A DNA stretch of 64,000 nucleotides from Cliona cf. orientalis. Taxonomy: Eukaryota; Porifera; Demospongiae; Clionaida; Clionaidae. The stretch lies in contig OZ005690.1 in NCBI GenBank assembly GCA_963930775.1, forward strand, positions 2,836,225-2,900,224, in the 5' to 3' direction. The stretch's first letter is position 1; each line of letters starts with the position of its first letter. The position numbers were made by a program, and so were the translations under genes. Positions 53,732 through 64,000 of this stretch are shown piece after piece. The notes below the pieces were generated by a model. The model did no database searches. It had not been told where the DNA came from and worked only from the letters and a program-made list of their open reading frames with translations.

Positions 53732-55108
53732 ATGGAATATCATCATCATCATGCGCATCAAAATGTGTATCAAGAGACAGATTTTGATGAGAGACAAGAA
53801 GATCACGTGGAAGGAGGTAATTACAAGGATGATGCGGATGGATCAAGCTCAGAGTCTGATTTTGAGTACATCACAGAAGACAGCCTATTGGGCCACAGAT
53901 CTAACTTACCCCCCAGCCGAAAAACTAGCGTGGATCTGAATCCTACCTATGGCACAAGCATCAGTGCTGAGAGGAAATTTTCGAGCGATGACTCCATGAC
54001 TGTCGTAGATTGTGACTTCAAGGATGTTGGCTGTGAAGCTAGGCTGTCTCAAAAGGAAATGTCGGGCCACCTTGAGCAATCCGTTGTCTATCATCTCTCA
54101 ATACAAGCTGAGGCTGTGAAGGTACTCAGAGCTGAGAAGGAGGAACTAGCAGCAAAGTATGAAAGATTGGAAATGAAACACCAACAGCTTGCAAGTATGG
54201 TGAATGACATGCTGACTGCCATTGAGAAGCTGCAGCTGGCAAATCCAAGAGATCTAGCAACACACACACAAACTATAGAGGATGATGCTGTTAGCAAGTC
54301 ACTCGATTGCAAATCTTTTGAAAAAAGCAACGGTGATCGTCCTGGCTTACCGAAATCTCTCACCAAAAGTACATCTCACTTCCTATTGCCTACAGTGCCA
54401 GAAGTGACCCCCAGATCACCCAGATGTAAGCCGCAGAGGCCAAAATCAGCATGCTGCCCTCTGAGCACTTCAGAGTCATGTGTAGACGATGGGTCATACA
54501 TCAATGATGACGAAAGGCCACAGCCTCCAACTACTAGAGTAAGTAAGCACGAAGAAAACTGGCAATATTCGTATATCCTTGTGGAACCTATTTCTCCCCT
54601 TCCACTCGAGGTTAAGCAGCAAGCACAAAAATCGACGAAATTAATCATGACAAATTTTGAGAAGCATAGGAGGAGTGGGGGAAATTGGATCTCTCATCCA
54701 TTCTACACTCACTCTCAAGGCTATAAGATGTGCCTGAGGGTGGCTGCCAATGGGCAGGGAAGTGGGAAGGGAACACACATCACTGTGGCAGTCTATCTAA
54801 TGAAGGGAGAGTTTGACAATCAACTGGAGTGGCCGTTCAGGGGGGACATCACCATACAACTGCTGAATCAGCAAGGAGATGACAAGGATCACTGCATGAG
54901 AACCATTAGCAGAGCAGAAGCTGTTAGAGGTAGTGAAAAAGCAGGTGCCTCGGAAAAGTTTATTAGCGCCTGGGGCATAAGCCAATTTAAATCACACGGT
55001 GAAGTTTATCAAAAATATCTGAAGAATGATAGCCTCAAGTTTCAAGTAGCCACAGTAATCAAACCATCCATACTCTCACCACTACGGACAATCAAAACAC
55101 AAGTTTAG
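53732..55108 (+). CDS. TRAF-F: MATH protein with degenerate TRAF finger
   Basis: Intronless, 458 residues. N-terminus His-rich (EYHHHHAHQNV) and acidic. The TRAF finger has lost its first Cys pair: only VVDCDFKDVGCEARLSQKEM remains. Coiled coil (LRAEKEELAAKYERLEMKHQ), a long linker rich in Ser and Pro (VPEVTPRSPRCKPQRPKSAC) with YSYIL, then MATH (SHPFYTHSQGYKMCLRVAAN). MATH is nearly identical in DNA to its three neighbours over 180 bp. Likely an adaptor with altered metal binding. Confidence 0.87.
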   Translation: MEYHHHHAHQNVYQETDFDERQEDHVEGGNYKDDADGSSSESDFEYITEDSLLGHRSNLPPSRKTSVDLNPTYGTSISAERKFSSDDSMTVVDCDFKDVGCEARLSQKEMSGHLEQSVVYHLSIQAEAVKVLRAEKEELAAKYERLEMKHQQLASMVNDMLTAIEKLQLANPRDLATHTQTIEDDAVSKSLDCKSFEKSNGDRPGLPKSLTKSTSHFLLPTVPEVTPRSPRCKPQRPKSACCPLSTSESCVDDGSYINDDERPQPPTTRVSKHEENWQYSYILVEPISPLPLEVKQQAQKSTKLIMTNFEKHRRSGGNWISHPFYTHSQGYKMCLRVAANGQGSGKGTHITVAVYLMKGEFDNQLEWPFRGDITIQLLNQQGDDKDHCMRTISRAEAVRGSEKAGASEKFISAWGISQFKSHGEVYQKYLKNDSLKFQVATVIKPSILSPLRTIKTQV

Positions 55109-55407
55109 TACTCAGTCTCATTATTAATATTATGGTCTTCGTTGTGTAATGCTGCAGTGCACGCATGCGCAGTAGCTAGTTGTTGATAGCGCACTCCGCG
55201 ATTTGCGATATTCATAGGATGTTTCATGTTCAAAGCGCATGCTTGACACGCCCACAAACTCAGTTATGCGCTTCACATGTGTCAGCTGGTCACATGTACC
55301 TGTATAGGCAGATATCTTCACTTGCATAAATTAAACCGATTTGACCCACGACTGACAACGTAGGTGTACTAGGAAGCTAAGTCAGTGACCCGTGAGTATG
55401 CAATAAG

Positions 55408-56829
55408 ATGGCCGAGAGCGCTGACTCTGCAGTGAATCTGAAACGGCAGTCAACGTATCAAAACGTGTCCAGCGTAGAAGACCTGAACGAGTTTACAGCC
55501 ACTGCCAGGGCAGAGAATGAGAGAGTGAGCTCAAGTGACCTTGAATCAAACGTTACCAGTGCTGATGACAGGGATAAAAGCTCGAGTCCGGCATCGAGTG
55601 CGGTTGAATGTCTCCGGGCAAGCTTGAGACCAGTCCCGGAGAGGATTCTGTGTTCCAATGACTGTGGGAAGGTCCTCGAAAACATAGGTGAGCTTGAGAG
55701 GCACCTAGATGGAGAGTGCCCCTTGACACTTGTGGACTGCACCTTCAAGCATGTCGGGTGTGAGGTGCGTCTCCCACGCAGGGCCCTGCCTACCCACCTG
55801 GCACAAGCTGTCGTGCTTCATCTCTCGCAACAAACGGAAAAGTACGAGGAACGAATGAAGATGCTTGAATCAGACAATGAACGATTAGCCGTGAAGTGTA
55901 AACGGTTGGAAACATCACACAAAGAACTCGAAGAGAAGATGAGTGGGCTGATTCACTCGTACAGAAGGCTACTCTCTCTGAATGGCATACGAGCTGGACC
56001 GAATCAATCCGTAGCGGGTGCGGGTGATATAGAGCACGTGCAGTACTTGAATCATGCCGATCTCTTGCACGGTCTGCCTGAATATAGCATTCTAAACTTT
56101 TCCCCATCTCCCGGGACATCAGAACCTGTTTCCCGCATGTCGGTAACTAGAACACCAGTGGATTTAGCTTCAAGGAATTCTCCCAGACCTAGACGAAAAA
56201 GATCGGATACTACAGATCTCAGTGGAAGATACATCAACGCCGATGCCATTCAAGAGCACCAGTGGAGTGGAAACTACTCGTACATTTTGACTGCTAAGTC
56301 ACAATCAAATCAATCTTCCCCACTACCCCCTGGAAGTCCAAGATTAATAATTTTGCCTGCTAACTTAACAATGACGAGCTTTGAGCGGCACAAGCAGAAT
56401 GACGATCACTGGGTATCTCAACCGTTTTACACTCACTCTCAAGGGTACAAGATGTGCCTGAGGGTGACTGCCAATGGGCAGGGCAGTGGGAAGGGAACAC
56501 ACATCACTGTGGCAGTCTATCTAATGAAGGGAGAGTTTGACAATCAACTGGAGTGGCCGTTCAAGGGGGACATCACCATACAACTGCTGAATCAGCAAGG
56601 AGACCCTGGACATTTTACCAGGACAATTCATCAGGCGATAGCTGGGAGAAGTGAAGCAACAGCTGGGGAGAAGTTTATCAGTGCCTGGTGCATTCGGCAG
56701 TTCAAATCACACAACGAAATCATTCCCAAATACTTGAAAGACGATAGTTTAACATTTCATATTTCTATGGCTATTAGGAGACTTTCAGAACCATTGCAAC
56801 AACGGCAATTGATAGAGACTGAGGTATAA
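55408..56829 (+). CDS. TRAF-G: RING-less TRAF zinc finger / coiled coil / MATH protein
   Basis: Intronless, 473 residues from the ATG at 55408. Acidic Ser-rich N-terminus, one complete TRAF finger (CSNDCGKVLENIGELERHLD, CPLTLVDCTFKHVGCEVRLP), coiled coil (EERMKMLESDNERLAVKCKR), a linker with basic segment SPRPRRKRSD and NYSYILTAK (the YSYIL phrase is shared with TRAF-F), and MATH (SQPFYTHSQGYKMCLRVTAN). The basic patch could act as a nuclear signal or as a docking site; not tested. Confidence 0.88.
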   Translation: MAESADSAVNLKRQSTYQNVSSVEDLNEFTATARAENERVSSSDLESNVTSADDRDKSSSPASSAVECLRASLRPVPERILCSNDCGKVLENIGELERHLDGECPLTLVDCTFKHVGCEVRLPRRALPTHLAQAVVLHLSQQTEKYEERMKMLESDNERLAVKCKRLETSHKELEEKMSGLIHSYRRLLSLNGIRAGPNQSVAGAGDIEHVQYLNHADLLHGLPEYSILNFSPSPGTSEPVSRMSVTRTPVDLASRNSPRPRRKRSDTTDLSGRYINADAIQEHQWSGNYSYILTAKSQSNQSSPLPPGSPRLIILPANLTMTSFERHKQNDDHWVSQPFYTHSQGYKMCLRVTANGQGSGKGTHITVAVYLMKGEFDNQLEWPFKGDITIQLLNQQGDPGHFTRTIHQAIAGRSEATAGEKFISAWCIRQFKSHNEIIPKYLKDDSLTFHISMAIRRLSEPLQQRQLIETEV

Positions 56830-58442
56830 CCCAAAGCAATTGAAAACTGAATCTATAGAAAATCATCGTTTCAACAACTGGTAGAAACGGCATAAGAAAA
56901 ACTGATTCATGCAAAAAAAACTCCAAAAATATTCGTGTTTAACACAAATTTCATTAGTATCATGATTATGTTATGACCACCGTAAGGCATTAGAGAAACT
57001 GTTACTATTATACATTGTGCATGTACGTATATATACCCAGAAACGTGTTACATCGATTAGGAAGGTAGGAACACTATACTTGAGTGGGTGCTGGTTGATT
57101 TTATGCCACAAAACTAGGTACCTATTGTTGGGATGCAGTTCCTTTAGATTTGTGTTGATAATAGGAGATAATAATAATATTATTATTGTTGTCAATAAAC
57201 AGTTTAATGCAGTTAGACACTGGTAGCTACTTTATATCTTACAGGATGCGTCCACATGTTAAGCGTGCATTGTACACCTGCATAATAGTATATACTAGAA
57301 TCATGTTAAGTGCATGTACTTGTACTGTAAATTGGCTCTATGGGGACTGACCCTGTATATGGATCATTGAACAGAGCAACAAACCATTCCCCACTGCTTT
57401 TAGTTTAGGGAAATTGTTATTTAATTACTCCATCTCGGTCTTGTTGACACTGGAAAATTTCTGTCTCACTTATGCCTTTTGCTGCACGTTGCCTACTGTT
57501 TTCATCTAAGCGCTATGCCAAATGGACTTGGCATTGGCAAAATATTTAGCTATTTTGGCCACGTGTAATTATTAGTATGCAAAGAGACAAACAACTACTT
57601 TGGCAAGAATGGTAATTAATAAATTTTTTAATAGCTCAGTTACAGCTTGCTTGTGGCTAACAACTATACACTAAATTGTAACTAATAGGGTATGTAGCTA
57701 GCTAGTTTCATGGCAGAAACATAACTGAACTCATCCCGACATGAGTGATCATGACATGATTTCCTCAGTCGAGCAGCCATGCTGAGCCAATCATGACTCT
57801 ATAGTAACGCGGTGCATATGGAACCCCTCTATAAGGACACCCCTGAAGTGAGGACATCTCCTTTAATCAGAACACCATGCACGGTCCCAGCTACATAGCA
57901 AGGTGTACAAATCTACCCCAGAAATGAGGATACCTCCTTTAACCAGGGCACTTTAAGGCTGTCTCCAGGGTGTACAGAATAGAGGGGTTCCACTGTAGAT
58001 AATGCTTGTGTGTATAGCATGCGTTAGTTTAATAGCAGCTAGCTGGCATTTACAAAGGAATTGGGAAAATCTGAATGCTATCTACTATAACAGTTATTGT
58101 TTACATTTATAGGTAGGTAGATATGTAGTCACCTAGTAGCTGAGGCTACCGTATTAGGTTGAACGTTAGCTAAGACTCAAAAGGCCTTTCCCAACGGTCC
58201 GTGTTGATTCAATGCTAATGTGCATGATCTTATCATAATACCCGTAGTTTATATTACTGATCATGCTAGACTCTAGTATGATTAATTGGGTTTGATATGC
58301 TTCTTCGTTTACATAACTCTCTATAAATTTTCAACTTGGCATATAAATTTGACGACCTATACCGAGTTGCATACCTTTGGGTGGGGGCGGGGCTGACTTA
58401 ACCGGAAATAAACTTCCACTCAATTGGAATACTGTAGTAAAG
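56830..58442. other. Intergenic, TRAF-G to TRAF-H
   Basis: No gene seen in 1.6 kb. A MITE lies at 57818-57995, and a TAATAATATTATTATT palindrome near 57168. Confidence 0.45.
57818..57995. mobile_element. 178-bp MITE, relative of 16803-16976
   Basis: TGGAACCCCTCTATAAGGAC at the left and AGAGGGGTTCCACTG at the right, followed by TA. The first bases of the left end have changed. The interior repeats GAGGA(C/T)A(T/C)CTCCTTTAA twice. Confidence 0.65.
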
Positions 58443-59594
58443 ATGTCATTGAAGAGTTGTAGTGGACAGTTGCAACAGAAACAGAGTATCTTCAGAACTG
58501 ACCCACCTCAGCAACACCCACAGCAGAGCAGACAAGTAAGTTCTGATTCAGATCCTGATTCAGACTATGACGATATCAGTCAGAGTACATTGATCAGTAA
58601 CCCAGCGATGGAGAGTGATCACAGTGGCAGTCTGGATGACAGTGGACCAGCACTAGTGAAGTGTCCCAACAAATGTGGAAAATTTATTGAAAGGATATCA
58701 CTCAAGAGCCACATTTCAGTTGACTGTCCCATGACCATCATAGATTGCGAGTTCAAGTACGTCGGCTGTGATATTAGATTTCCTCGTAAGGACATGCTTA
58801 TGCATACCGAACAAGCAGTCATCTACCATCTCACAAAACAAGTGGGAAATTATGAACAGCGGATTAAGACTCTTGAAGCAGACAACAGGACGCTGAGTTT
58901 GCGATGTGAAACGTTGGAAGCACAGCAAATAGAACTGGTCAGGAAAGTCAGTGAAGCATTTGATAAGATCTCCCAGCTTGTTGACACAAAAGGGGATGAT
59001 CGAAAGCATGGTTCAGATGATGATCAAGATTATGTAAATATGGACGAAGTATATTATGAGTCTGTAGTGGATGAAGATTGTTCGTATGTATCCGCAATAA
59101 AGCCAGCTACTGCGTCTTTAGTACCCAAGATAACAGACTTTACCATGAATAACTTTCAATTTCATAAGGAAAATGATGACAACTGGGTATCTCGTCCATT
59201 CTACACTCACTCTCAAGGGTACAAGATGTGCCTGAGGGTGATTGCCAATGGGCAGGGCAGTGGGAAGGGAACACACATCACTGTGGCAGTCTATCTAATG
59301 AAGGGAGAGTTTGACAATCATCTGGAGTGGCCGTTCAGGGGAGACATCACCATACAACTGCTGAATCAGCAGGAAGACGGTGGACATTACACAAGGACCA
59401 TTTATCAAGCCAAGGGAGAGCGAAGTAAAGCCACTGTGGGAGAGAAGCATATTTGCGGCTGGGGCATAAACAAGTTCCTGGTGAACAGTGAGCTTTTTCC
59501 AAAGTATCTACAAAATGATAGCCTCAGATTTCGTATTTCAGTGTTCGTGAAATCTAAGCCAAACCCAGATGAAATGATAGAGACTGAAGTCTGA
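58443..59594 (+). CDS. TRAF-H: RING-less TRAF zinc finger / coiled coil / MATH protein
   Basis: Intronless, 383 residues from the ATG at 58443 (MSLKSCSGQLQQ); the frame is open upstream but has no earlier ATG. Gln-rich N-terminus, acidic stretch, TRAF finger (CPNKCGKFIERISLKSHISV, CPMTIIDCEFKYVGCDIRFP), coiled coil (YEQRIKTLEADNRTLSLRCE), an acidic Tyr-containing linker (DDDQDYVNMDEVYYESVVDE) with a possible YVNM SH2-type site, and MATH (SRPFYTHSQGYKMCLRVIAN). The shared C-terminal phrase IETEV also ends TRAF-G. Confidence 0.88.
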   Translation: MSLKSCSGQLQQKQSIFRTDPPQQHPQQSRQVSSDSDPDSDYDDISQSTLISNPAMESDHSGSLDDSGPALVKCPNKCGKFIERISLKSHISVDCPMTIIDCEFKYVGCDIRFPRKDMLMHTEQAVIYHLTKQVGNYEQRIKTLEADNRTLSLRCETLEAQQIELVRKVSEAFDKISQLVDTKGDDRKHGSDDDQDYVNMDEVYYESVVDEDCSYVSAIKPATASLVPKITDFTMNNFQFHKENDDNWVSRPFYTHSQGYKMCLRVIANGQGSGKGTHITVAVYLMKGEFDNHLEWPFRGDITIQLLNQQEDGGHYTRTIYQAKGERSKATVGEKHICGWGINKFLVNSELFPKYLQNDSLRFRISVFVKSKPNPDEMIETEV

Positions 59595-60717
59595 AATAAT
59601 AATTATGCCAATGCTGAGTTGCACGAACAAAATCAATAATATTAACGTATTTTTTGGGAAGATCACAAGTCAGAATCTGGTACTTTGATTTTCTCCATTG
59701 TATTTGTTTTTATTTGTGAACATAATATTATATTATTATACCTCGATACAGAAAGTAGCTATGCAAACTTTACCAATCACATGGATCAGACCTAACAAAA
59801 ACAGTGTATGTAAACTGTGATAGCGTCAGGTATACAATATAGCTATGTATATAATAGAAAATTGTTCCATTAAGCAAGTGTGTATTATAATAATAACAGT
59901 CTACCACATGCAGTGATACTATGAAATATAGCTATACATTAATTAGCTAAAATTATCATTGTATCATAATAATAGCTAAAGGATCAAGAAGATGTTATAC
60001 TTATAAGAAGTCACTCTTCCTCTCACCATTTTTATTGCACACTAGTCTATGTTACACTGTTATGTTTCATTTGCAATAGTTTTATATAGTCAAGGGTGTA
60101 GATAATATGATTTTTAAAGTGAGGGGAGGGGGGGGGGACTTTGCGACAACCGCATGTGAAGCACGCGAAAAAATTTGATCCTATTGCCTTAAAAATCAGC
60201 TATTGTATGTGTCCATTAATTACTACTGGACCAAGAGTATAAGATTTCCTTTATGTTGCGCTTACCAACAGAATGTGAACTTTCGACACATGTTTATCAG
60301 AGGATAGGGCAGAGTTTTTGTAAAATAAATGAAATGTTAGAAAATCCTACACATTTCCTACATGCATGAAATCCGAGTTCTTGTCTTGTGCATATACTGT
60401 CATTACAGGTACAGACAGCCACAAAGCTTGCATGTAGAACCAGTATAGTGCACCTGGAGTACTAGTGTGGCTGTAGCTATTATAATACTACACATAGTAA
60501 AATTAATAGCTACAAACACTATACTCACGCATATGCATGTAATAGTGCATGAGCGATTGATCATAAGTACCCCCTATAGTAACATAGTAATAACTACGTT
60601 GTATTCAGTCTAAAAATTTAATAGTAAACATTACAACGTTAGCTACTACGTCTATTACAACATACATTAAATTTGAACATGTTTTCTACACAAAATTATA
60701 GTAACTGATCAGGTGTT
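59595..60717. other. Intergenic between convergent genes
   Basis: No gene seen. AT-rich with a G run at 60125-60138. Should contain the 3' ends of TRAF-H and of the beta-helix gene. Confidence 0.45.
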
Positions 60718-63700
60718 CTACTTACATGATATTATTATGTGCTTGAGCTTCTTGCATTGCTTTGAGCAGAGTACAGTAAATGCATGGCGAGCAAAAACGT
60801 AAAGGAACAGTAGCAGCGTGATCAGTCCAGAGATAAAAGAAGGAATAACATTATCTTTTCTTGCTTCAAGTAGGAATAATTTTGCTGCACTAAGCAGAAG
60901 AACGTTAAAATAGCACACTGTTTCTATCGTATCCGTTATCTTGCTTTTGTAAATTTGACCGATATGCCCTTTAAGAAACAGAATGACACTCATTGCAATG
61001 ATTATCACTAGCATGTTCACACTGGGATCGCCAGATCCATTCAGCACCATTGCAAGGTAAATAACAATACGTACCAGTAGAAGTAGTCCAGTCCAGTATC
61101 GATGCTTAAAGACGTACGGAGCATGGTAGGGCTCAAGAAAGTGGCACAATTTCTGATACTTGACCCACTTTAGAAGCCACTGCCAAAATAAAAGGAAAAG
61201 TGTATAAAAAGTACCAACTATCAGAATCATGGTGGCTACAATAAACAGGGCTATGTGTTTTCCTTGTAGATATCTTACTGTAGCATCTGCTAGCCAAACA
61301 TTCTTGTAAGAACCATTAGAAAGTTTGAGCTTTGCCATAGAGAGTGCATAAATGATAGTCCGTAGAAACTTTGAGTAGGAGAGTAAGACGAGTGTTGCTA
61401 AAGTTGCCACTGGATTCTTCTTTGAGATCAACATAGAGAATGTAATTGAACGCCTACTGAGAATAATTATTGCAATAACTAGTGCAATGATGTACGTAGG
61501 GAATGCCAATTGGAGCCAAGTTTTCCAGTACATAGTCAAGGATTCATGAAAACATACATCCAACCCGATTTCCAGATTAAGCCAAGATATGAACACAAAA
61601 AGAAATTTAGTTAGTGGTGATGAAAAATACATGTTAGTACCACTTGAATCAATCACATTGGCATAAAATAATATTCCATTAAGTGTCCCTATAGCAACCG
61701 TCAAGTTGAGCACTAAAATCAGGGCCACAAGAAGCACTCCTGCAAGGACAAAAGCAATGAGTACTGCAGCCAAATCAGTATGCCAACTTTTAGAACATGG
61801 TATACAGTGTGAGCTACCGAGTGAGAGGCTAAACCCGGGTCGACAACTTCCACATAGTACTCCAGAGCGATTGTTGGCACACTGTGCATCAGATCCATTT
61901 GCAGCGTTTAGGTTTATGTAGATTAGGGAGTCTGGATGAAGGCAGTAATCAAATGGGCAGTGAGGATAAAACAAGTAATCCTTTGAAATATTATTCTTAT
62001 CCAAGGATGTTATCCAAAAGTTGAATTTTCTTAATAAGGTGTGGTCATGTGAGTTGCAATCAGTGATGTACTTTGGAAGGTTTGAATCACACTCACATAC
62101 ACAGTTGGTCATCTCGGAGATTCTTACCTGAAAGCCAATTGGACACGAACAAGCAGAAAATCTGATGTCTACTTTAAGCGAAGAACTACTTGCATTCCTA
62201 CAAGGACCTTCAGCAAAAAGTGTCAGAATTTCAGAACTATGTGGAGAATGTACATTGAAGGTTAAATTGGTGCAGCAGTTAAACTTTGTTATTTGAATCA
62301 GTTGACGATCTCCTAAACCACTCTGTGCATACTCGAGAGAACTATGAACGGGCACATTCCCCAGTGTGTGGTTAACCTGATCAACTGCAGCAATTAAGAC
62401 ATTGAAGTTAGATCCTTTCTCAACAACAATAGGAGGTGCTTTATTGCCACAGTTTGGCTGTCCGTCTCCAGTGCAAGGGCATATTCGAACCGGAGAAGAA
62501 CTTATCACTGTATCTATTCTAGAATTGCTCACATTTGCTACTTCAGTTAAGAGTCTGAAGGCACTTATGCCATCAGGTAATTTGTCATGAAACTCAAATT
62601 CACTTCCAGGTCTGACGGTACATCTGTCCAGTAATCCACCATAAAGTACCGGCCCTCCAGAGGCTGCAGCAGCAGTGTTTTGTTCAAAGTATACACTAGC
62701 ATGCTTGCATTCTTCTATTTCAGAGCTCGAGGCAGAGACACAGCTGGATGTGTATGGGGATAGGGATTGTAGAAAGCAGTAGTGACTCCATCTTAATGTG
62801 CTAGAACATATATCGTAGTTTGTTTCGTCCGCGATGTATATTGCTCCACCCAAGTTGGCATGATTTGAGATAAAGCAAAAGTTACATCTCTTTGTTGCAT
62901 TGCTGTTGGAAATGAAGCCAATTTTGTTGATGAATAATTCAGAAGCTAATTCTAAGTAGACACCTCCTCCCAATTTTGCTGAATTATTCGTGAGAGAGAC
63001 AGCTGAACCTCTTATAGAATCCAGGTCAAATTCTCTATTTAGCAGTACTGTGATCCTAGAATTTGTTGCATATATACCTCCCCCTTTTGTAGAAGCAGTG
63101 TTATTTACAACATCAAGAATGGCACTATATCGGAGAGTTAGTTTACTATACTGAAGCCAGGCACCACCTCCCAGCACAAATGCAGAGTTAAACATTATCT
63201 GCACATTTTTGCCCACTTCTATTGTGCTATCTATGGCATAAATTGCGCCGCCATATGATGCGAGATTTTGCGATAGCTCACAAGTATTCCTGAAGTACAC
63301 ATTACTCTGAGTTACAGCTATGGCGCCACCAGCCGCCTGTAGCACCCCATTATGCAGAAATGAGCAATGTTCAATAATTACTTCATTACTTGATACAAGC
63401 AGTGCACCTCCTATTCCAACAGAAACTGAGTTCTGCATAAAGAGGCATCTGACTATCATGATGACATTGGCTCCACCTGTGTACTCAGCATTGATTGCTC
63501 CGCCTCCCAAATTTTTAACAAAATTATTGCTAAATTCACATTCGTGAATGTTCAAGGTGGTATTTTCGCTAGGTCCAGCATCAATTGCTCCACCACGATT
63601 TCCAGCACTATTGTTGCAAAGTAGGCTCCTCCTTAAGGTCAAGTTAGCAGTTAATACGATTATTGATCCTCCACTAATTGTTGCATAATTGTTACAAAAT

Positions 63701-64000
63701 ACAGTTTCATGAACGACGGCTGATGAATATGATCTAACAATCATGGCACCACCAGAATTGGCCTCATTTTCGTAAAATCCACTTTTACTAATACTCACTG
63801 CTGATAATGCTTCTACATACAATGCTCCAGCATAATCTCTGACACTGTTGTGATGAAATAGGCACTTATTGATGATCAGAGTACTATTAAATAAACCAAT
63901 AACAGCTCCATATTGAAATGCTTTGTTGCTCCAAAATTTACAATTGTGGATGTGTATTTTTGATTGTACAAATGCTTCTATAGCACCTCCTTTTGAGACT
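60718..64000 (-). CDS. Beta-helix repeat, multi-transmembrane protein (5' partial)
   Basis: Open frame from the right window edge to a stop at 60718, at least 1,090 residues, no intron seen. The N-terminal 400 residues are repeats of about 25-35 residues with GGAI/GGGI/GGGV and NNxA, each with a hydrophobic strand (e.g. CEFSNNFVKNLGGGAINAEY), typical of right-handed parallel beta-helices seen in bacterial Pmp-like adhesins and related animal proteins. A Cys-rich region follows (CGSCRPGFSLSLGSSHCIPC), then about 8-9 membrane segments starting LAAVLIAFVLAGVLLVALIL. Probably a surface protein with an adhesive ectodomain. I recall such proteins as abundant in sponges and cnidarians. The function is not known. 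Confidence 0.8.
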   Translation of the reverse strand, partial: VSKGGAIEAFVQSKIHIHNCKFWSNKAFQYGAVIGLFNSTLIINKCLFHHNSVRDYAGALYVEALSAVSISKSGFYENEANSGGAMIVRSYSSAVVHETVFCNNYATISGGSIIVLTANLTLRRSLLCNNSAGNRGGAIDAGPSENTTLNIHECEFSNNFVKNLGGGAINAEYTGGANVIMIVRCLFMQNSVSVGIGGALLVSSNEVIIEHCSFLHNGVLQAAGGAIAVTQSNVYFRNTCELSQNLASYGGAIYAIDSTIEVGKNVQIMFNSAFVLGGGAWLQYSKLTLRYSAILDVVNNTASTKGGGIYATNSRITVLLNREFDLDSIRGSAVSLTNNSAKLGGGVYLELASELFINKIGFISNSNATKRCNFCFISNHANLGGAIYIADETNYDICSSTLRWSHYCFLQSLSPYTSSCVSASSSEIEECKHASVYFEQNTAAAASGGPVLYGGLLDRCTVRPGSEFEFHDKLPDGISAFRLLTEVANVSNSRIDTVISSSPVRICPCTGDGQPNCGNKAPPIVVEKGSNFNVLIAAVDQVNHTLGNVPVHSSLEYAQSGLGDRQLIQITKFNCCTNLTFNVHSPHSSEILTLFAEGPCRNASSSSLKVDIRFSACSCPIGFQVRISEMTNCVCECDSNLPKYITDCNSHDHTLLRKFNFWITSLDKNNISKDYLFYPHCPFDYCLHPDSLIYINLNAANGSDAQCANNRSGVLCGSCRPGFSLSLGSSHCIPCSKSWHTDLAAVLIAFVLAGVLLVALILVLNLTVAIGTLNGILFYANVIDSSGTNMYFSSPLTKFLFVFISWLNLEIGLDVCFHESLTMYWKTWLQLAFPTYIIALVIAIIILSRRSITFSMLISKKNPVATLATLVLLSYSKFLRTIIYALSMAKLKLSNGSYKNVWLADATVRYLQGKHIALFIVATMILIVGTFYTLFLLFWQWLLKWVKYQKLCHFLEPYHAPYVFKHRYWTGLLLLVRIVIYLAMVLNGSGDPSVNMLVIIIAMSVILFLKGHIGQIYKSKITDTIETVCYFNVLLLSAAKLFLLEARKDNVIPSFISGLITLLLFLYVFARHAFTVLCSKQCKKLKHIIISCK

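Noticed and set aside
1-64000. tRNA, rRNA or CRISPR-like arrays
   Set aside because: No cloverleaf with tRNA boxes, no rRNA-like stretch and no regularly spaced direct repeats with unique spacers were recognised by eye. The tandem repeats found are explained otherwise.

Overview
The window is eukaryotic and animal in character: AT-rich DNA with spliced genes (GT-AG introns of 50 to 700 bp), dense small inverted-repeat elements, and receptor and adaptor genes typical of animal innate immunity. Tandem expansion of TRAF and Death-domain genes, secreted cysteine-rich lectin-like genes, Ig/FnIII receptors and beta-helix multi-pass proteins suggests a sponge, most likely a demosponge. This is a judgement from gene content; no database was searched.

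Layout. 1-10.8 kb: the last exon of an IQ-motif gene, two intronless RING/zf-TRAF/MATH genes on the minus strand (TRAF-A, TRAF-B), and a decayed gene that fuses a Death domain to RING, TRAF zinc finger and MATH. 11.6-23.5 kb: one large DNA transposon with about 334-bp near-perfect terminal inverted repeats and a CGCGCG direct repeat at both ends. It carries a multi-exon HECT ubiquitin ligase and a two-exon DDE integrase, arranged tail to tail. The integrase is interrupted by a 2.7-kb element, which itself holds a 278-bp element. 23.8-31.5 kb: TRAF-C, the intact Death-TRAF fusion gene (707 codons) and a broken TRAF-D. 32.4-51 kb: an SLC15/POT-like transporter, then three duplicated blocks made of the transporter 3' end, an Ig/FnIII receptor and, in two blocks, a lectin-like gene; only the third receptor is intact. 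52-59.6 kb: four plus-strand RING-less TRAF/MATH genes in tandem. 60.7 kb to the right edge: a beta-helix, multi-transmembrane protein, partial.

How the genes may work together (inference): the secreted and membrane proteins look like recognition molecules, and the Death-domain and TRAF proteins look like their intracellular adaptors, so the window resembles a fast-evolving immune-type cluster. Change comes from tandem duplication, probable gene conversion in the MATH region, frameshifts and insertions of small elements. Several insertions can be dated relative to the duplications, because a paralogous copy keeps the empty site.

The most unusual objects are the HECT-plus-integrase transposon with its repeated palindromic terminal motifs, the Death-domain/TRAF fusion, and recurrent tiny insertions (GCTA, and a TATAATATTATA-like palindrome) that distinguish paralogous copies and have broken reading frames.
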